DNA of 64,000 nt, from NCBI GenBank assembly GCA_044432645.1, contig JAWXUM010000005.1, positions 21,538-85,537 on the forward strand. Direction: 5' to 3'. The notes under the pieces are model-generated. The model did not search any database. It saw only the letters and a list, made by a program, of their open reading frames with translations, and was not told the origin of the DNA. This document shows positions 17,001-26,668 of the stretch, piece after piece. A program made the position numbers and the translations under genes. Origin of the DNA: SIG603 sp044432645 (lineage in GTDB: Bacteria; Bacillota; Clostridia; Oscillospirales; Acutalibacteraceae). Within the stretch, counting starts at the first letter, position 1; every line of letters starts with the position of its first letter.

Positions 17001-17363
17001 TTGAAAGAAAAAATCGAACTAGAGGTGTACGGAATTCGCTGTAACCTTGTAACAAACGAAAGCGAAGAATATATGAAGTCGCTTGCAAAAACAGTCGAAA
17101 ACACTGTAAAAAATATGCAAACAAGTTCTACCGATATTGCTTTAGCCGTTACTGCAATTAGCTTTTGTCACGATAATAATTCGCTAAAAAAAGAAATAGA
17201 AAATCTTAGGCTAAAATTAGCTGAAAAAGATGACGAAATTTTAAATTTAACCAAAGAAATTAAAAATAAAAACGGAGTTAAAAAGTACAGTGAAAATCCT
17301 TTAAGGTTCAACCCTTCACCGGATAAAAAACTTGTTAACTTTTATGAAAAAAATGAAGAATAA
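17001..17363 (+). CDS. zapA: Cell division protein ZapA
   Basis: About 120 residues, cytosolic, binds FtsZ filaments and promotes bundling. 'KIELEVYGIRCNLVTNESEEYMKSLAKTVENTVKNM' is the globular head and 'DIALAVTAISFCHDNNSLKKEIENL' leads into a coiled coil. I chose the TTG at 17001 because AAAAGGTGG is eight bases upstream and gives the typical start 'KEKIELEV'. A GTG at 16989 overlaps that site. It overlaps the start of the U32 gene, as in other Clostridia. Confidence 0.85.
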   Translation: MKEKIELEVYGIRCNLVTNESEEYMKSLAKTVENTVKNMQTSSTDIALAVTAISFCHDNNSLKKEIENLRLKLAEKDDEILNLTKEIKNKNGVKKYSENPLRFNPSPDKKLVNFYEKNEE

Positions 17364-19440
17364 ATTAGAAATACTTTCCCCAGCAGGTGGAATTGAGGCG
17401 TTAAACGCAGCCATAAATAGTGGAGCAGATGCCATTTATGTAGGTGCTAAAAATTTTAGTGCTAGAGATTCTGCCGCCAATTTTTCCAAAGAAGAACTTA
17501 TACAGGCTAGAAAAATCACCAAAATAAGTGGTGTTAAACTTTATGTGGCTGTCAACACAGTTGTAAAAGACACCGAAATCAATATTTTGTTAGAGCTACT
17601 TGAATTTTTATGTCAATTAGATGTCGACTCAGTGATAGTTCAAGACCTTGGAATTTTTTACTTAGCAAAAAAACTATGTCCCCAGCTAAAAATTCACGCT
17701 TCTACCCAAATGAGTGTTATGAACACTTACGGTGCTGAATTTGTAAAAAACATTGGTGCAAAAAGAGTTGTTTTAGCAAGGGAGTTAAGCCTTAAAGAAA
17801 TTTCTGACATAAAAACCGACATAGAACTTGAAGTTTTCGTTCACGGAGCACTTTGCATGTGCGTGTCAGGTCAGTGCTATTTTAGTGCAATGCTTGGCTC
17901 ACGAAGTGGCAACCGTGGCAAATGTGCCCAACCTTGCAGACTTCCTTTTAAAGTAACCGGTGGAACAGGTCACGACCTTAGCCTTAAAGATTTAAGCATA
18001 ATAGAAGATTTACCAAAGCTTGAAAAAAGTGGAGTAACTTCTGCTAAAATTGAAGGAAGAATGAAACGTGCCGAATACGTAGCAGCAGCCGTAACGGCAG
18101 CAAGGCAAAGCGTAGACCACAAAGAAGTTGAGCCTTTCGTAAAAGATAGTTTAGAAGCTGTTTTTTCACGTTCTGGCTTTACAAAAGGCTATTTTGAACA
18201 TAAATTAGGCAAAGAAATGTTTGGTATTAGAACAAAAGAAGATGTCCAAAATGGCAACAGTGCTTTATTTGGTAAGCTTCATAATTTATATAAAACTCCT
18301 TACGCAAAAGTAGCCTTAAACGGATTTATAACAGCCTTTGTCGGTGAAAAAATTTGTCTTGAGCTTAACGATAAGGACGGAAACACCGTAAAAGTGTACA
18401 GCGATACCCCATTCGAAAAAGCTATAAACAAAGCTATGGACGAAGAAAATCTTAAAAATAGGCTATCCAAAACAGGTGGAACTCCCTATTATTTGGATGA
18501 TTTTGCTGTTTATACCGACAATCAAGGTATGGCGTCTGCCTCTGTCATCAACAATTTAAGACGTGATGCACTAGAAAAATTAAGCGAAATAAGAGCCAAA
18601 ATAAAGCCTATTTCTTTTAATTACCAAGAAATAAATTTAAACGAGCAGAAAACACAAAGTCTAAAACTACGAGCAGAATTTAAATCAGTCGATCAAATTC
18701 CAACTGATATTTCCATGCTTAACTGGGTTTATTTGCCATTAAATGCTCCACTTGAAGACTTTTTAAGCGTTAAAAACACTAAAGTTGGAGTTTCTATGCC
18801 AAGAGCATTGTTTGAAAACGAAGATAAAGTAATAGACAAAATGAATCTTTTAATAAAAAACAATATTAACACTTTCATGTGCTACAACGTCTACGCTTTA
18901 GAAATGGCTAAAAGTTTAAACGCTAATATTCACGGTGGATATTCCCTTAACATTACAAATAGTTTTGCCCTTGCAAGCTTAGAAGAATATGGTGTAAAAA
19001 ACGCTGAACTTTCGTTTGAGCTTACTCAAAACGAAATTAAAGAAGTTAAAGGCAATTTACCAAAAGGTATAATGATTTACGGCAGACAAGCTTTAATGCT
19101 CACAAGAAACTGTCCTATTTCAAACGGAAAAAGTTGTAACGACTGCAAAATGACAAGCGTTTTAACCGACAGAAAATCTACAAACTTCCCTGTATTGTGT
19201 TCAAAATATAAAAATAAAGATAAAATAACAGCTAGTTTTTCAAATTATGCCGAAGTTTTCAACAGTGTTCCTATGACACTTTCTGACAAAATGTCTGCTA
19301 TAAATGGTGTAGACTTTGGAATTTTGCGTTTTACTGTGGAAAACCGTGACGAAACAAGTAAAGTATTATCAGATTTTGTTCGACATAATAATTCCTTAAC
19401 CGACTTTACTCGAGGACTTTTTCACCGTGGAATTCTATAA
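17344..19440 (+). CDS. Peptidase U32 family protein (RlhA/TrhP-like)
   Basis: About 698 residues. The start 'LEILSPAGGIEALNAAINSGADAIYVGAK' is the U32 barrel. The cysteine cluster region 'HGALCMCVSGQCYFS...GNRGKCAQPCRLPF' is at about 170-205. The long C-terminal part resembles the DUF3656 extension of RlhA-type members. U32 proteins were named collagenases, but studied members (RlhA, TrhP) take part in hydroxylation of C or U in rRNA or tRNA using an iron-sulfur cluster and prephenate. Start is uncertain: ATG 17344 or 17353, or TTG 17332, all near the zapA end. Tight overlap suggests coupling. Confidence 0.85.
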   Translation: MKKMKNKLEILSPAGGIEALNAAINSGADAIYVGAKNFSARDSAANFSKEELIQARKITKISGVKLYVAVNTVVKDTEINILLELLEFLCQLDVDSVIVQDLGIFYLAKKLCPQLKIHASTQMSVMNTYGAEFVKNIGAKRVVLARELSLKEISDIKTDIELEVFVHGALCMCVSGQCYFSAMLGSRSGNRGKCAQPCRLPFKVTGGTGHDLSLKDLSIIEDLPKLEKSGVTSAKIEGRMKRAEYVAAAVTAARQSVDHKEVEPFVKDSLEAVFSRSGFTKGYFEHKLGKEMFGIRTKEDVQNGNSALFGKLHNLYKTPYAKVALNGFITAFVGEKICLELNDKDGNTVKVYSDTPFEKAINKAMDEENLKNRLSKTGGTPYYLDDFAVYTDNQGMASASVINNLRRDALEKLSEIRAKIKPISFNYQEINLNEQKTQSLKLRAEFKSVDQIPTDISMLNWVYLPLNAPLEDFLSVKNTKVGVSMPRALFENEDKVIDKMNLLIKNNINTFMCYNVYALEMAKSLNANIHGGYSLNITNSFALASLEEYGVKNAELSFELTQNEIKEVKGNLPKGIMIYGRQALMLTRNCPISNGKSCNDCKMTSVLTDRKSTNFPVLCSKYKNKDKITASFSNYAEVFNSVPMTLSDKMSAINGVDFGILRFTVENRDETSKVLSDFVRHNNSLTDFTRGLFHRGIL

Positions 19441-19591
19441 CTGTGGAAAACTCTGTGGAAAAGGTTGAAAACTACGTTGATAAGTTGAATAACTCCCCCA
19501 AAATTAAGGATTTTATGCTGTTGAAAGCACTAAAAGTTTTCAACGCATATAATTTAAACAATTAAAGCATAAAAACAAATCGGAGAATAAC

Positions 19592-20032
19592 ATGTTTAAA
19601 ATACAAAAAATCAATCAAAAAGCTACCGCCCCACAAAGGGCAACCGACGGCAGTGCTGGCTATGACCTTTGTGCCTGTTTAGAAAACGAAATAACAATAA
19701 ATTCTGGCGAAATAGTTTTAATACCAACAGGTTTGTGTATAGAGCTACCTAAAAACACTGCTGGAATGATTTACGCAAGAAGTGGACTTGCTACAAAACA
19801 CGGCATAGCACTTGCGAACTCTGTAGGTGTTGTCGATTGGGACTACCGTGGCGAGGTTAAAATTGCCCTTATCAACTTAAGCAAAAATACCTATAAAATA
19901 AACAACGGTGACCGAATTGCCCAGCTAGTTTTAACCCCTGTTGTTTGCCCTAATGTAATTTGGGCAGATAACTTAAACGAAACCGAGCGTGGAGCTGGTG
20001 GCTTTGGAAGCACAGGTATTAACAAAAATTAA
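19592..20032 (+). CDS. dut: dUTP diphosphatase
   Basis: 146 residues, trimeric dUTPase that turns dUTP into dUMP and keeps uracil out of DNA. The five family motifs are visible: 'ATDGSAGYDLCA' (I), 'YARSGLATKHGI' (II), 'GVVDWDYRGEVKIALIN' (III, catalytic Asp), 'GDRIAQLV' (IV) and C-terminal 'RGAGGFGSTG' (V). CGGAGAA precedes the ATG. The 150 bases upstream contain two TGTGGAAAA repeats and a weak hairpin. Confidence 0.95.
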   Translation: MFKIQKINQKATAPQRATDGSAGYDLCACLENEITINSGEIVLIPTGLCIELPKNTAGMIYARSGLATKHGIALANSVGVVDWDYRGEVKIALINLSKNTYKINNGDRIAQLVLTPVVCPNVIWADNLNETERGAGGFGSTGINKN

Positions 20033-20034
20033 TC

Positions 20035-20063
20035 TTGAAGAAAAAATAAAAATTTGCTATAAT
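20035..20063 (+). promoter_or_regulatory. Promoter of mreBCD-PBP2 operon
   Basis: TTGAAG at 20035-20040 and TATAAT at 20058-20063 are 17 bp apart. TG at 20055-20056 makes an extended -10. Confidence 0.65.
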
Positions 20064-20095
20064 ATAAGCAATTTTAAAAAGGTGTGATAGTTTTA

Positions 20096-21076
20096 ATGAA
20101 AAAAGATTTAGCAACAGCAGTTAACAAAAATTTATGCATAGATTTAGGCACTTCAAACACAGTTATCTATTTAAAAGGTAAAGGTGTAATTTTAAACGAG
20201 CCGTCTGTTATCGCTACCGAAAAGCAAAGTGACACCATTGTCGCTATAGGAAACGAAGCCAAAGCAATGATGGAGCGAAACCCTGACAATATAACTATAA
20301 TTACACCTATTCAAAAAGGAGTAGTTGCCGACTTAGACGCTACCACTGCTATGCTTAAAGCTTACATAAAAAAAGCAATAGGCGTCAATTTTTCTAAAAA
20401 TTCAATCACAGTTTCTTACCCAGCAACAAGTACGCAAGTCGAAAGATTAGCCGTGCAAGATGTCGCAAAGCAGTGCGTAACAGGTCAAGTTAGTTTAATG
20501 TCACAAGCTGTTGCAATTTTACTAGGGCAAGAAATTTCAGCTACAACCCCAAAAGCCACAGCGGTAATCGACATAGGTGCTGCTCATACAGAAGTTTCTG
20601 TGTGCATTTTTGGCGAAGTATTGTCTTCTTTTAACGACAATGTAGGTGGAAATGAAATAGATTACAACATTATAAGGTATATAAAAAACAAATACAAACT
20701 GCAAATTTCAAAAAGTTTTGCATGCGATATAAAAACAAATATAGGTTCAGCTTTCTACACAGAAGAAAATAAATTCATGGACGTAAAAGGCAGAGATATA
20801 AAAGATAATATCCCAAAAAGTGTAACTGTAAATTCAGAAGAAATAAGAGAAGTTATAGCAAACACTTTAACTGAAGTTCCTAACCTTATTATAAAAGCTA
20901 TAGAAGATTTACCACCTCAAATTTCAGCCGACCTAATGGAAAACGATATTATTATAGCAGGTGGTGTAGCTAATTTAAAAGGTCTTAAAGAGTATATGGA
21001 AAACATCACAGGGCTTAAAGTCAAAATCGCCACAAACCCAGACACTACAATAGCAAAAGGCTTGTCAAAATATTAA
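20096..21076 (+). CDS. mreB: Rod shape-determining actin-like protein MreB
   Basis: 326 residues, cytosolic actin homologue that guides lateral wall synthesis. The ATP site is seen in 'LCIDLGTSNTVIYLKGKGVIL' (phosphate 1), 'VIDIGAAHTEVSV' (phosphate 2) and 'IIIAGGVANLKGL' (adenosine). An AAAGGTGTG site precedes ATG 20096. The mreC, mreD and PBP2 genes follow without gaps, the usual elongasome operon. Several positions are less conserved than in canonical MreB, so it could be an Mbl/MreBH-type paralogue. Confidence 0.9.
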   Translation: MKKDLATAVNKNLCIDLGTSNTVIYLKGKGVILNEPSVIATEKQSDTIVAIGNEAKAMMERNPDNITIITPIQKGVVADLDATTAMLKAYIKKAIGVNFSKNSITVSYPATSTQVERLAVQDVAKQCVTGQVSLMSQAVAILLGQEISATTPKATAVIDIGAAHTEVSVCIFGEVLSSFNDNVGGNEIDYNIIRYIKNKYKLQISKSFACDIKTNIGSAFYTEENKFMDVKGRDIKDNIPKSVTVNSEEIREVIANTLTEVPNLIIKAIEDLPPQISADLMENDIIIAGGVANLKGLKEYMENITGLKVKIATNPDTTIAKGLSKY

Positions 21077-21089
21077 TTAAGGGGATAAA

Positions 21090-21974
21090 ATGAAAGGTTT
21101 TATAAAAAGTAATACATTTAAAATTCTATTAATGGTTATTGTCATTTGCTTGTCTATTTTGCTTTTATCTCAAACTGCTGGTTCAGTGTCTTTAGCCTCA
21201 GTCTTCGGTTTAGTAACCAACCCTATGACTGATGTTACTAGCACTTTAAGTGCAGATGAACTGCAAAAATATGACGATATGGACTATGATGAACTCATCG
21301 CCTATATTGTTGACCTTGAAAGTGAAAACGCACAGCTAACCGAACAACTTGTGGACTATTACAACATTAAAACCGAAAACTTACAGTACCAAAGTATGCT
21401 TAACATATTGGATGAATACACAAACTTAGAGCTTGTTGCAAGCAGTGTTACAGCAAAAGACAGCACCGACCCTTTTGATGGTTTTACTATAGATGTAGGC
21501 TATAACGACGGAGTAAACCTTAATGACAGCGTTATAACTGAACAAGGTTTAGTTGGCATAATAAGCGAAGTTGACGCTAATTACTCAAAAGTCACAACGA
21601 TACTTTCAGAAGACGTAAGCGTAGGCGCTTGTGCAAAAGAACTAGGCGAAAGTGGAGTTATAGCAGGATATGCAGAAGGTGCTATAAACAGCTATGTAAA
21701 ATTAAATTACCTAACTGTCGACACAAACATAAAGCAAGGCGACTTGATAACAACTTCTGGAACAAGTGAAATCTTCGCAGAAGACTTAGTTATAGGAACA
21801 GTAATTTCTGTAAATTCCAGCTTAGAAGATGTATCATTTTACGCTATAGTAGAAACAAATGTCGACATGGAAAACCTAACTTATGTTTATGTAGTCACAG
21901 ATTTTTACACCGTGACACAAGAAACCGAAAATGAAACTATAACCGATGAAGAAATTTTACAGGAGGAAGAATGA
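21090..21974 (+). CDS. mreC: Rod shape-determining protein MreC
   Basis: 294 residues. One N-terminal membrane helix (about 10-30) is followed by a coiled coil (about 70-100, 'LIAYIVDLESENAQLTEQLVDYY') and the external beta domain ('LVASSVTAKDSTDPFDGFTIDVG', 'GLVGIISEVDANYSKVTTIL'). It links MreB-MreD to penicillin-binding proteins. The end is acidic. It overlaps mreD by four bases. Confidence 0.9.
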   Translation: MKGFIKSNTFKILLMVIVICLSILLLSQTAGSVSLASVFGLVTNPMTDVTSTLSADELQKYDDMDYDELIAYIVDLESENAQLTEQLVDYYNIKTENLQYQSMLNILDEYTNLELVASSVTAKDSTDPFDGFTIDVGYNDGVNLNDSVITEQGLVGIISEVDANYSKVTTILSEDVSVGACAKELGESGVIAGYAEGAINSYVKLNYLTVDTNIKQGDLITTSGTSEIFAEDLVIGTVISVNSSLEDVSFYAIVETNVDMENLTYVYVVTDFYTVTQETENETITDEEILQEEE

Positions 21975-22492
21975 GAGAGCCCCTCAATAAAATTATAAAA
22001 TATTTGCTTTACTCCTTAGAACTTTTACTTTTTTATAACCTAAGCTGTACGGTTAATTTAATTCCAAGCATTTTTGGCGTCACTCCAATGCTATTAATGG
22101 TTTCAGCTGTTACAATTGCTTTGTTAGAAAGTGAAATTTCATCAATAGGAATAGGTGTCTTTGCTGGATTTTTGATAGATTTATCATTCGGAAATTTTTT
22201 TGGACTTTTTGCTTGCGTTATGTCAGTTATTTGTTGCCTAGTAAGCGTAATTACAAAAGACAAAAATAAAGTGACACTTTTTTCAGCTAGTAAAATAGGT
22301 GTGGTATCACTTTTAGTTTGTGTTTTATGCGACTGGTTTTTTAGGTATATCTGCCAAAACTATAGCAGTATATTTGTAATTTTAATCAATAATTATTTAC
22401 CTATATATTTATATTCTTTACTTTGTTTGCCTTTAATTTATTTAATCAATTTAGGTATTTACAACGGTTTTAAATTTGTTAAGGAGATGTAA
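21971..22492 (+). CDS. mreD: Rod shape-determining protein MreD
   Basis: 173 residues, about five membrane helices, no soluble domain. The 'GFLIDLSFGNFFGLFA' segment (about 62-77) is the conserved MreD element. It starts at an ATGA overlap with mreC behind GGAGG, and its stop shares a base with the start of the PBP2 gene. Confidence 0.85.
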   Translation: MREPLNKIIKYLLYSLELLLFYNLSCTVNLIPSIFGVTPMLLMVSAVTIALLESEISSIGIGVFAGFLIDLSFGNFFGLFACVMSVICCLVSVITKDKNKVTLFSASKIGVVSLLVCVLCDWFFRYICQNYSSIFVILINNYLPIYLYSLLCLPLIYLINLGIYNGFKFVKEM

Positions 22493-24519
22493 TGAGAAAA
22501 AATATAGTTTTTATTCTTTCAGGCTTAATCATTATAGTTATAATGACCATTTATGCCGTAAGACTTATCAATTGGCAACTTGTAAACGCTGATAGCTACC
22601 AACAAGCAAGTGCAGGTTATTCAACATTTGTGAAATTAGAAGCCTCACGTGGTGAAATTTTAGACAGAAACGGTGTAGAATTAGTTTCAACTACAACGGT
22701 TTACAATGTTGTAATGAACGCACTTGAAATTGACAGCGACAGAAATATAGCTTTAGAAAAATTAATAAATTTAATGTACGACAATTCCATCTCTTGGACA
22801 AATATTTTACCTATTGAGATAGATGAAACAGGAAAATATGTATATAAAGAAAACAGTGAAAGTGAAATCAGCTACTTAACAGGCACTACACTTAGTGTAG
22901 ACGAAAACACAACAGCCGAAGAATGCATGGCACTTCTAATAGAAAAATACAACTGCGAAGACTACTCAAAACAAATGTCGCTTGACATAATTTCTATTCG
23001 CTATAACATGACAAAAACAAACTTTAACGTAAGTAGTCCTTACGTGATAACCGAAAATGTCGACATAAACTTTGTTCAAATAGTTGAAGAAAACAGTTCT
23101 CTAATGTCAGGAATTGAAATACAAGTTGGCACAATTCGCACTTACGACGACGGCACACTTGCCCCTCACATTGTTGGCACTATGGGCTCTATCACATCTG
23201 CCCAGTATTCCAGCTATAGCGAATTAGACAACATTTATTCGAGTTCAAATGTTTCTGGCTACTCTTTATCTGACAAAGTTGGCCAAAGTGGAATAGAGCT
23301 TGCTTTTGAAGATGTTTTAAGAGGAACAAACGGCAAGCAACTTATAGAAACTGACGAAAATGGCTCTTCTTATTTAGGCGAAATCACCGAAGTCCCTGAA
23401 TCTGGCAACAGTGTTGTTTTAACAATTGATGCTCAAATGCAAGAAATCCTCAATTACTCTTTAGAAAAATATATAAACTCTGCCACAACCGAAGACGCAG
23501 CTTGTGGCGCTGCAGTAGTGCTAGATGTAGAAACTTTTGGAGTCTTAGCTGCCTCAACTTATCCAAGTTACGACCTTGACCTTTACACAAGTGATACAAG
23601 TTATTACCTTTCACTTTTAGAAGACGAAAACACTCCACTTTTTAATAGAGCTTTCAATGGTTCATACGCACCAGGTTCTGTTATGAAACCTCTAGTTGCC
23701 ATAGCTGCTTTGGAAGAGGGCGTAATTACAACAGAAACTACAATTTACTGTGGTGGTATTTATAGTTATTACAGCGATTACCCTTTGAACTGCATCGGCT
23801 CTCACTCTACTGGCTATGTTGATTTATTTCTAGCAATGTCAAGTTCTTGCAACAGCTTTTTCTGTGACGCTGGCAGGCTTTTAGGCATTGAGGCAATGGA
23901 AGTTTACGCAAATCTTTTTGGCTTAGGCGAAAAAACTGGAATTGAACTTTCTGAAACTTCTGGCAGTATGACAAACCCTAGCGATTACGAAGACAACCAC
24001 GGCACAAGTTGGGTAGACGGTATTACAATTCAAGCAGCTATTGGACAAGCTGATAATGGATTTAGTCCACTACAACTTGCTACCTATGTTGCAACTATTG
24101 CAAACGACGGCGTAAGGCTTGAAACTCATTTGCTTCATCAAATTGTCGACTTTGAAACAGGAGAAATTATAGAAGAATACGAACCAGAAATAGCCGAAAC
24201 TACAGATGTTTCTAGTCAAACTATAGAAACAGTACAAGAAGCTATGCTACTAGTTACAACCACTGGTACAGCCTCTGATGTTTTTGGAAATTACGGTATA
24301 GAAATAGCCGCTAAAACAGGTACAGCTCAAAACAGTGGAAATTCTGACACTGTAAGTTTTATAGCATATGCACCATACGACGACCCTGAAATTGCCGTTG
24401 CTATTACCTTAGAGTACGCTGGTTCAACAAAACTTGCAAAGTACATTGCAAAGGATATATTCGATTATTATTTCTATGACCTGTCCATAGATGATATTTA
24501 TGTAGAAGAACTAGAATGA
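22492..24519 (+). CDS. mrdA: Penicillin-binding protein 2 (elongation transpeptidase)
   Basis: 675 residues. A single N-terminal membrane helix (about 5-25) is followed by the dimerisation domain with 'ASRGEILDRNGVELVST'. The transpeptidase domain has SxxK in 'APGSVMKPLVAI' (about 398-403), SxN in 'SSSCNSFF', and KTG in 'AAKTGTAQNSG'. It cross-links peptidoglycan in the lateral wall with MreBCD. AAGGAG precedes the ATG that overlaps the mreD stop. No terminator is evident in the 137 A/T-rich bases downstream. Confidence 0.92.
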   Translation: MRKNIVFILSGLIIIVIMTIYAVRLINWQLVNADSYQQASAGYSTFVKLEASRGEILDRNGVELVSTTTVYNVVMNALEIDSDRNIALEKLINLMYDNSISWTNILPIEIDETGKYVYKENSESEISYLTGTTLSVDENTTAEECMALLIEKYNCEDYSKQMSLDIISIRYNMTKTNFNVSSPYVITENVDINFVQIVEENSSLMSGIEIQVGTIRTYDDGTLAPHIVGTMGSITSAQYSSYSELDNIYSSSNVSGYSLSDKVGQSGIELAFEDVLRGTNGKQLIETDENGSSYLGEITEVPESGNSVVLTIDAQMQEILNYSLEKYINSATTEDAACGAAVVLDVETFGVLAASTYPSYDLDLYTSDTSYYLSLLEDENTPLFNRAFNGSYAPGSVMKPLVAIAALEEGVITTETTIYCGGIYSYYSDYPLNCIGSHSTGYVDLFLAMSSSCNSFFCDAGRLLGIEAMEVYANLFGLGEKTGIELSETSGSMTNPSDYEDNHGTSWVDGITIQAAIGQADNGFSPLQLATYVATIANDGVRLETHLLHQIVDFETGEIIEEYEPEIAETTDVSSQTIETVQEAMLLVTTTGTASDVFGNYGIEIAAKTGTAQNSGNSDTVSFIAYAPYDDPEIAVAITLEYAGSTKLAKYIAKDIFDYYFYDLSIDDIYVEELE

Positions 24520-24607
24520 ATTCACAATTTTATTCAGCATTTTAAACAAGTTTAAACAAGAAATAATATACTAACTAAACAAAATTTTTTTATTGCAATA
24601 CTTTATT

Positions 24608-24636
24608 TTGACTATTATAAATTTATATGTTATTAT
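24608..24636 (+). promoter_or_regulatory. Promoter of minD
   Basis: TTGACT at 24608-24613 and TATTAT at 24631-24636 with a 17-bp spacer. Transcription would start just before the AAAAGGA site of minD. Confidence 0.55.
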
Positions 24637-24656
24637 GTAGAAAAGGAATTATAATT

Positions 24657-25394
24657 ATGGGTACAGTTACAGTTGTAAGCTCAGGAAAAGGTGGTGTAGG
24701 CAAATCCACAACCACTATAACACTAGGCAGATGTCTTGCTAAACAAGGCAGACGAGTTTTACTTATCGACTGCGATGCTGGCCTTAGAACGCTTGATAAA
24801 TTAAGTGGTACCGAAGACTCTTTAGTATACGATTTATCGGACATAATAACAGGCAAATGTGCACCAATTCAGGCCATTTATCCCTGTACTAATCAAGAAC
24901 GATTATTCGTAATGCCAGCACCTTTATCAGGTGACAAAATGCCTGATGAAACTGTAATGAAAAGATTAATTGAAGTTTTAAAAAGACATTATGAACATAT
25001 AATTCTCGACTCCCCAGCGGGCTTAGGTTCAGGCTTTTTAGTATCGGCATGTTCTGCCGAGCGTGCAATTGTGGTTTGTACTCCAGACCCAGTTTGCATA
25101 AGAGCAAGTTCCAAAGTTTCAACTTTATTAACAGATTTAAACATTACAAATCAGCGCCTTATAATCAACCGATTTAACCCAGAACTTTTTGAACAAATAA
25201 AAATCTTGGAAGATTTAGACAAAGTTATCGACGAAACTGGTATCAAACTTTTAGGGGTAACCCCAGAAGATTACAGTTTTTCAGCAGCTTGTTTAAAAGG
25301 CGAAGAAGCACAAAGCAACTCAAAAGCCTTAATGGCTTTAAAACGTATCACATGCAGACTAAACGGAGAAAACATACCGATGATTTTAGATTGA
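24657..25394 (+). CDS. minD: Septum site-determining ATPase MinD
   Basis: 245 residues. The deviant Walker A 'SGKGGVGKSTTT' is near the N-terminus, with 'LLIDCDAGLRTLD' and 'IILDSPAGLG' following, all typical of MinD. The C-terminal helix 'LMALKRITCRLNGE' may serve as the membrane-targeting sequence. It positions the division site. minC and minE/divIVA are not adjacent, which is common but notable. I chose ATG 24657 because AAAAGGA precedes it. mgsA follows after 38 bases. Confidence 0.9.
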   Translation: MGTVTVVSSGKGGVGKSTTTITLGRCLAKQGRRVLLIDCDAGLRTLDKLSGTEDSLVYDLSDIITGKCAPIQAIYPCTNQERLFVMPAPLSGDKMPDETVMKRLIEVLKRHYEHIILDSPAGLGSGFLVSACSAERAIVVCTPDPVCIRASSKVSTLLTDLNITNQRLIINRFNPELFEQIKILEDLDKVIDETGIKLLGVTPEDYSFSAACLKGEEAQSNSKALMALKRITCRLNGENIPMILD

Positions 25395-25432
25395 TATGTA
25401 AAAAAGTAGTTGTATTAGAAAGGACAAATTAA

Positions 25433-25831
25433 ATGAACATTGCATTAATATCACATGATGCTAAAAAAGAACTAATGGCTCAATTTTGTATCGCTTACTG
25501 TGGAATTTTAAGCAGACACTCACTTTGTGGAACAGGCACAACAGCAAAAATAGTTTCCGAGGCTACAGGTCTTGCAGTACAAAGTTTTTTAAGTGGTGAC
25601 CAAGGTGGTGGACAACAAATTGCCGCAAGAATTGGTTTCAACGAAATAGATTTATTATTATTATTTAGAGATCCTCTTGACGACACTAATAATGCTCAAG
25701 ATGATTTAAATTTATTAAGACTTTGCGACATGCACCATATTCCAGTTGCAACAAATTTAGCAACTGCTGAAATGCTAATCCACGGTTTAGCAAGAGGTGA
25801 CTTGGACTGGAGAAACATCGCAAGAGTATAA
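25433..25831 (+). CDS. mgsA: Methylglyoxal synthase
   Basis: 132 residues. Converts dihydroxyacetone phosphate to methylglyoxal and phosphate, a bypass of lower glycolysis. The phosphate-binding 'GTGTTAKIV', the 'SGDQGGGQQIAARI' loop, the 'FRDPLDD' segment with a catalytic Asp and 'HHIPVATNLATAEMLI' match the family. AAAGGACA precedes the ATG. Its last codons contain a possible promoter (TTGGAC, 18 bp, TATAAG) for the T-box transcript. Confidence 0.95.
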   Translation: MNIALISHDAKKELMAQFCIAYCGILSRHSLCGTGTTAKIVSEATGLAVQSFLSGDQGGGQQIAARIGFNEIDLLLLFRDPLDDTNNAQDDLNLLRLCDMHHIPVATNLATAEMLIHGLARGDLDWRNIARV

Positions 25832-25840
25832 GGCAAAAAT

Positions 25841-26060
25841 GTGAAAATAGTAAGCTTTGAAATGTATTAGAGAGGGAAATAAACGCTGAAAATTTCCTTG
25901 CAAAGCAAAAGCCCAAGACAGTCACTAGCCTCCGTTTACACGGCGTAATTCTGCGTTAAAGATTTTTAAAGGGAAACGTAAGTTTCTAAAAAAGGGTGGC
26001 ACCACGAACTTCAAGCTCGTCCCTTTCCATTGTATTAATGGGAGGGATTGGGCTTTTTTG
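25841..26060 (+). promoter_or_regulatory. T-box riboswitch upstream of GNAT-hisS-aspS
   Basis: Stem I can form from GTGA (25841-25844) with TCAC (25922-25925) and GCTTTG (25854-25859) with CAAAGC (25901-25906). AGTA on the 5' side and the distal GCTG loop are present. The T-box AAGGGTGGCACCACG is at 25992-26006, followed by a terminator stem (about 26019-26049) and a T-run at 26054-26059. In this fold the specifier loop exposes GAC (25917-25919) followed by A, an aspartate codon. The nearby CAC (25923-25925) is in the lower stem. The leader would raise expression when uncharged tRNA accumulates. Confidence 0.88.
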
Positions 26061-26081
26061 TATTTTTATAAGATTTACCCA

Positions 26082-26102
26082 TAGGGGCGACCTGTGGTCG
26101 TC
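26082..26102 (+). repeat. Degenerate REP-like palindrome
   Basis: TAGGGGCGACCTGTGGTCGTC: a GTAG-type head missing its first G, then stem GCGAC/GTCGT. It stands between the T-box terminator and the GNAT gene. Confidence 0.5.
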
Positions 26103-26144
26103 AGCAATTAGGAGGAAAATCGTTGAATAAAAATGGGGGGAATT

Positions 26145-26663
26145 ATGACTATCAAACTAACACTGCCAAACGAAAAACATAAAAAACAAATCTTAAACTA
26201 CAAACATGATTTTATAACAAATGGCGACAGTATGGACGGCACTGCTGGACTTTCTACTGTTGCAAACTTCGAAATTTGGCTTGAAAATATTCATAAAAAT
26301 AGCAACGAAGAAACCGTTCTTCCAAACTTAGTCCCAGCCACAACCTATTTAGCTTTTAATAAAGAAAACAAATTGGTTGGCATGATAGATATTAGGCATA
26401 GACTTAACGATTATCTTTTAAAAACAGGTGGACATATAGGCTATAGTGTGTTAAAATCTGAAAGAAGAAAAGGTATAGCGACAGCTATGCTAAACTTAGC
26501 ACTTGAAAAATGTCAAGAGCTGGGTATAGAAAAAGTTTTACTAACTTGCGATAAAGAAAATATAGGCTCTGCCAAAACAATAAAAAACTGTGGTGGAGTT
26601 TTAGAAAATGAAGTCGAAGATAATGACAGAGTAACCCAAAGATATTGGATTATTGTTCAATAA
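26145..26663 (+). CDS. GNAT family N-acetyltransferase
   Basis: 172 residues, cytosolic. The acetyl-CoA site is in 'KSERRKGIATAMLNLALEKC' (R-R-K-G-I-A, about 107-126), followed by 'KVLLTCDKENIGSAKTIKNCGG'. This resembles RimJ/RimL-like or small-molecule acetyltransferases, with no substrate visible. I chose ATG 26145 behind GGGGGG. It is the first gene after the T-box and so may rise with aminoacyl-tRNA shortage. A link to tRNA or amino acid chemistry is only guessed. Confidence 0.82.
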   Translation: MTIKLTLPNEKHKKQILNYKHDFITNGDSMDGTAGLSTVANFEIWLENIHKNSNEETVLPNLVPATTYLAFNKENKLVGMIDIRHRLNDYLLKTGGHIGYSVLKSERRKGIATAMLNLALEKCQELGIEKVLLTCDKENIGSAKTIKNCGGVLENEVEDNDRVTQRYWIIVQ

Positions 26664-26668
26664 AAATT

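Noticed and set aside
19441..19591. Possible replication origin: two TGTGGAAAA words, near DnaA-box like, in the gap before dut
   Set aside because: Only two imperfect boxes, no dnaA, dnaN or A/T unwinding cluster nearby.
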